Positions 5,631 to 7,829 of a stretch of 7,829 nucleotides of DNA are shown one piece after another. Origin of the DNA: Paracoccaceae bacterium (lineage in GTDB: Bacteria; Pseudomonadota; Alphaproteobacteria; Rhodobacterales; Rhodobacteraceae). The stretch lies in the NCBI GenBank assembly GCA_003500165.1, contig DNSZ01000167.1, positions 1 through 7,829 on the forward strand. The letters are read 5' to 3'. Under the pieces are notes generated by a model that saw only the letters and a program-made list of their open reading frames with translations, was not told where the DNA came from and did not search any database. Made by a program: the position numbers and the translations under genes. The stretch's first letter is position 1. Every line of letters starts with the position of its first letter.

Positions 5631-5748
5631 CGGGCGATCTCGGCGGCCGGCCCGGTGGCCTTGGCCGGGTTGTCCGACAGCTTCACCGTGGGCTGCCCAT
5701 TGGCCGCGGTCGCCTTGCAGACCAGGCTGAACGGCGCCAGCGCATCGC
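5576..5748 (-). repeat. right direct repeat: functional 3' end of pncB
   Basis: This is the partner of 3226-3398. It begins exactly at the pncB stop codon (TCA on the + strand at 5576-5578) and runs to about codon 374 of the gene. The first 45 bases from the stop (5576-5620) are identical in both copies, as are the 50 bases at 5687-5736 (3337-3386 in the left copy) and the 62 bases at 5622-5683. Crossover in any of these blocks could have made the island junction. Read on the + strand it also supplies the last 17 codons of the methyltransferase. Confidence 0.93.
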
Positions 5749-6868
5749 CATCGACCAGCCCGCGGAAATCGTTCGTCAGCAGCGTGCCCCAGCCAAAGCT
5801 GACCCGGACGCGGCCGTGGAACGCGGCATGCAGGTCCTCGATCACATCCACATCGAGCCCGTCCGAAAAGATCACCAGCTTCTGGCGCGGGTCCTCGCCA
5901 TGCGATCGCCACCAGTCGATGGCGATTTCAGCACCCGCCGCCGGGTCGCCCGAATCGACCCGCACGCCGGTCCATCCGGTCAGCCAGTCGGGCGCGTTGT
6001 CAAAGAACCCCTGCGAGCCGAACGTATCTGGCAGGATGATGCGCAGATTGCCGTCATGTTCCTCGTGCCAGTCGGCCAGCACCCGATAGGGCGCCTCGGC
6101 CAGCGCCGCATCGTCGCCGGCCAGCGCGGCATAGACCATCGGCAATTCATGGGCGTTGGTCCCGATCGCCTCGACCTCGCGACGCATCGCGATCAGGCAG
6201 TTCGAGGTGCCGGCGAACTTCTCGCCCAGCCCCTCGATCAGGGCCTGCACGCACCAATCCTGCCACAGGAACGAATGCCGCCGCCTTGTGCCGAAATCGG
6301 CCAGCCGCAGCGCGTCGAGCCGGCGCAGCCGCCCGATCTTTTCCCATACCCGGGTCATCGCCTGGGCATAAAGCACCTGAAGCTCGAACTTCGCCAGCCG
6401 GTCGAGGACCGCCCGCGCCCGAAGCTCCATCAGCACCGCGAGCGCCGGGATTTCCCACAGCATCGCCTCGGGCCAGGGGCCTTCGAAGGTCAGCTCGTAC
6501 TGGTCGCCGACCCGTTCCAGATGATAGGGCGGCAGGCGCAGCGCCTCGAACCATCCCATGAAATCGGGGCGGAACATCTGCCGCTTGCCATAGAACATGT
6601 TGCCCCTGAGCCAGGTCGACTCGCCCCGCGACAGCGACAGCGACCGGATATGGTCGAGCTGTTCGCGCAGCTCGCCTTCGTCGATCAGGCGGGCCAGCGG
6701 CACATCGGCCGACCGGTTGATCAGGCTGAACGTCACCGTGACGTCAGGATTGTTGCGAAACACCGACTGGCACATCAGCAGCTTGTAGAAATCGGTGTCG
6801 ATCAGCGACCGCACGATCGGGTCGATCTGCCAGCGGTGGTTGTAGACACGGGTGGCGATGTCGACCAT
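5576..6868 (-). CDS. pncB: nicotinate phosphoribosyltransferase
   Basis: A 430-residue enzyme of the Preiss-Handler NAD salvage pathway that joins nicotinate and PRPP, with ATP hydrolysis, to give nicotinate mononucleotide. Family marks: SLIDTDFYKLLMCQ (21-34) near the N-terminus, FGTRRRHS (192-199), GTSN (220-223), and GTNAHE (236-241), whose His240 corresponds to the histidine phosphorylated in the Salmonella enzyme. Also present are VRVDSGDP (302-309) and IFSDGLDVD (333-341) in the phosphoribosyl-binding barrel. Length is complete. Start ATG 6868 has a GAGGT ribosome binding site six bases upstream. It lies 67 bp after hspQ on the same strand. Its last ~57 codons form the right copy of the direct repeat; the gene stays intact despite the adjacent island, but its former downstream terminator is now 2.35 kb away. 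Confidence 0.97.
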   Translation of the reverse strand: MVDIATRVYNHRWQIDPIVRSLIDTDFYKLLMCQSVFRNNPDVTVTFSLINRSADVPLARLIDEGELREQLDHIRSLSLSRGESTWLRGNMFYGKRQMFRPDFMGWFEALRLPPYHLERVGDQYELTFEGPWPEAMLWEIPALAVLMELRARAVLDRLAKFELQVLYAQAMTRVWEKIGRLRRLDALRLADFGTRRRHSFLWQDWCVQALIEGLGEKFAGTSNCLIAMRREVEAIGTNAHELPMVYAALAGDDAALAEAPYRVLADWHEEHDGNLRIILPDTFGSQGFFDNAPDWLTGWTGVRVDSGDPAAGAEIAIDWWRSHGEDPRQKLVIFSDGLDVDVIEDLHAAFHGRVRVSFGWGTLLTNDFRGLVDGDALAPFSLVCKATAANGQPTVKLSDNPAKATGPAAEIARYKRVFGVGAQQERRVLV

Positions 6869-6935
6869 GGCGCGACCTCGTCTGTGGACGGCCCGTTAGA
6901 CCAATGCGCGCGGCGCGGCGCAAGCCGGGCGCGGC

Positions 6936-7262
6936 TCAGTTGAGCGGCACGTCGAACCGGTACTGGCCGTCTTCCAGCTCGCCGAACATCTCCTGCACAT
7001 CGGGATGGTCTACCGGGTCCCCCGACAGATCGGGCAGCAGGTTCTGCTCCGAGACATAGGCGACGTAATAGCTGTCCTCGTTCTCGGCCAGCAGATGGTA
7101 ATAGGGCTGATCCTTGCGCGGGCGGATTTCCTCGGGGATGGCCTGGTACCATTCCTCGGTGTTGTCGAAGACCGGGTCGATGTCGAACACGACACCCCGG
7201 AAAGGATAGACCCGGTGGCGCACCACCTGGCCCAGCATGAATTTCGCCTGCGACGCCCGCAT
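6936..7262 (-). CDS. hspQ: heat shock protein HspQ (YccV-like hemimethylated-DNA-binding family)
   Basis: A 108-residue small cytoplasmic protein, the usual family length. E. coli HspQ is a heat-induced protein that affects DnaA turnover and acts as a specificity-enhancing factor for Lon protease. The recognisable parts are KFMLGQVVRHRVYPFRGVVFDIDPVF (7-32), which matches the family's IGQ.VRH...GYLGVVVDIDP core, then QPYYHLLAENED (52-63) and YVAYVSEQNL (66-75). Start ATG 7262 has GAGGA eight bases upstream. It lies upstream of pncB on the same strand with a 67-bp gap and may be cotranscribed. I looked for an RpoH-type promoter upstream and found nothing convincing. Older annotation calls this domain hemimethylated-DNA-binding; any link to the nearby methyltransferase would be coincidental. 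Confidence 0.93.
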   Translation of the reverse strand: MRASQAKFMLGQVVRHRVYPFRGVVFDIDPVFDNTEEWYQAIPEEIRPRKDQPYYHLLAENEDSYYVAYVSEQNLLPDLSGDPVDHPDVQEMFGELEDGQYRFDVPLN

Positions 7263-7365
7263 CGTTCTGTTCCTCGTCCTGGCGCCCGTCTTGGCGCAGG
7301 TCTAGGCGCCGAAGCGCGCAGAGTCCACCGGCCGCAACGCAACGGCGGGATCGTCGATTTGGGCG

Positions 7366-7394
7366 TTCCCAAACCCGTCCCGCCGGGCTATAAC
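7366..7394 (+). promoter_or_regulatory. predicted promoter of the transglycosylase lipoprotein gene
   Basis: TTCCCA (7366-7371), a 17-nt spacer and TATAAC (7389-7394) form a fair sigma-70 type promoter, matching four and five of six consensus positions. Transcription would start near 7401 and leave a leader of about 27 nt before the ATG at 7428. It lies in the 165-bp divergent gap between hspQ and this gene. Confidence 0.45.
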
Positions 7395-7427
7395 CCACCA
7401 AAACACGGCAAAGCCCGGGCAGTAGTG

Positions 7428-7829
7428 ATGACTCGTCTGATCCTGATCGCAGCGACCTTGCTGCTGATTGCGGGGTGTGCGCAAAAGGCGCCGCCGCCCA
7501 ATCTCGACAATGCCTGCGCCATCGTCGACGACCGGCCAAGCTGGTACCGCGACATGCGCCGGGCCGAACGTAAATGGGGCGTGCCGGTGCATGTCCAGCT
7601 GGCGACGGTCTATCAGGAAAGCAAGTTCGTCCACGATGCCAGAACACCCTATCGCTGGACCCTCGGGATCATTCCCATGGGCCGGCAATCGACCGCTTTC
7701 GGCTATTCGCAGGCGATCGATTCGACCTGGGAGTGGTACCTGGATGCGACCGGCAACCGCGGCGCGCAACAGGATGACCGGGACATCCGACGCACGCAGC
7801 GCCGCTTCGAGGTCGATCCGCACCCGGCC
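7428..7829 (+). CDS. lipoprotein with lytic transglycosylase SLT-like domain (partial, 3' end outside window)
   Basis: An open frame of 134 codons from ATG 7428 to the window edge without a stop. The N-terminus is a lipoprotein signal peptide: MTRLILIAATLLL, then the lipobox IAGC with Cys17 as the lipidated residue, so it is probably anchored in a membrane facing the periplasm. From residue ~36 it resembles SLT-type lytic transglycosylases, which cleave peptidoglycan glycan strands to form 1,6-anhydro ends: WGVPVHVQLATVYQESKF (50-67) carries the expected catalytic Glu64 in the ES motif, followed by IPMGRQS and FGYSQAID (91-98). Residues after ~117 (RDIRRTQRRFEVDPHP) do not look like the DATDFxGWY segment I would expect next, so a frameshift or local divergence is possible. 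The ribosome binding site is weak. Confidence 0.8.
   Translation, partial: MTRLILIAATLLLIAGCAQKAPPPNLDNACAIVDDRPSWYRDMRRAERKWGVPVHVQLATVYQESKFVHDARTPYRWTLGIIPMGRQSTAFGYSQAIDSTWEWYLDATGNRGAQQDDRDIRRTQRRFEVDPHPA

Noticed and set aside
3226..5748. Transposon with target-site duplication
   Set aside because: A 173-bp imperfect repeat is far longer than transposase target duplications (usually under ~15 bp). No transposase or terminal inverted repeats were found.
5537..6943. Long (468-codon) + strand open frame
   Set aside because: It is antisense to pncB with an unnatural composition and begins inside the methyltransferase gene. The - strand product is a clear PncB.
6936..7262. Functional link between HspQ (once called hemimethylated-DNA-binding) and the island methyltransferase
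   Set aside because: HspQ is a core gene on the other side of pncB with host-like composition. Its adjacency to the island is best explained by the insertion site.

Overview
The window looks like GC-rich alphaproteobacterial chromosome, most likely Rhodobacterales. The evidence is the conserved rpsO–pnp block, HspQ, an alphaproteobacterial-style PncB and a lytic-transglycosylase lipoprotein, all with strongly G/C-biased third positions. No rRNA, tRNA, CRISPR array or complete insertion sequence was seen. The taxonomic call is inference from protein and codon style only.

Left housekeeping block (1-3225, + strand): a short leader, then rpsO (S15), a small ABM-fold protein gene four bases downstream, a hairpin terminator overlapping its stop codon, a GC-rich leader with hairpins, pnp (polynucleotide phosphorylase) and a strong intrinsic terminator at 3160-3195.

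Island (3226-5575, about 2.35 kb): a much less GC-rich insert carries two overlapping + strand genes. One encodes a ParB/Srx-fold N-terminal domain protein of 426 aa with an unassigned C-terminal half. The other encodes a D12-class (Dam-like) adenine-N6 DNA methyltransferase. The insert is bracketed by a 173-bp direct repeat (3226-3398 and 5576-5748; 167/173 identical by hand count) that corresponds exactly to the last ~57 codons of pncB and starts at its stop codon. The left copy is an orphan pncB tail beside pnp. The right copy is the working 3' end of pncB. This resembles prophage e14 or phage 21 in E. coli icd, where an element enters the 3' end of a metabolic gene and leaves the gene intact. 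No integrase is present. Recombination between the copies would remove exactly 2,350 bp and restore a pncB–pnp neighbourhood.

Right housekeeping block (5576-7829): pncB (NAD salvage) and hspQ lie on the - strand. A divergent intergenic region with a plausible promoter leads to a + strand lipoprotein transglycosylase gene that runs off the window.

How it fits together: the flanking genes are ordinary core functions (translation, RNA turnover, NAD salvage, protein quality control, cell wall). The accessory content is the ParB-like/methylase pair. It is a candidate undescribed methylation-linked defence or epigenetic module sitting in a pncB 3'-end integration site.
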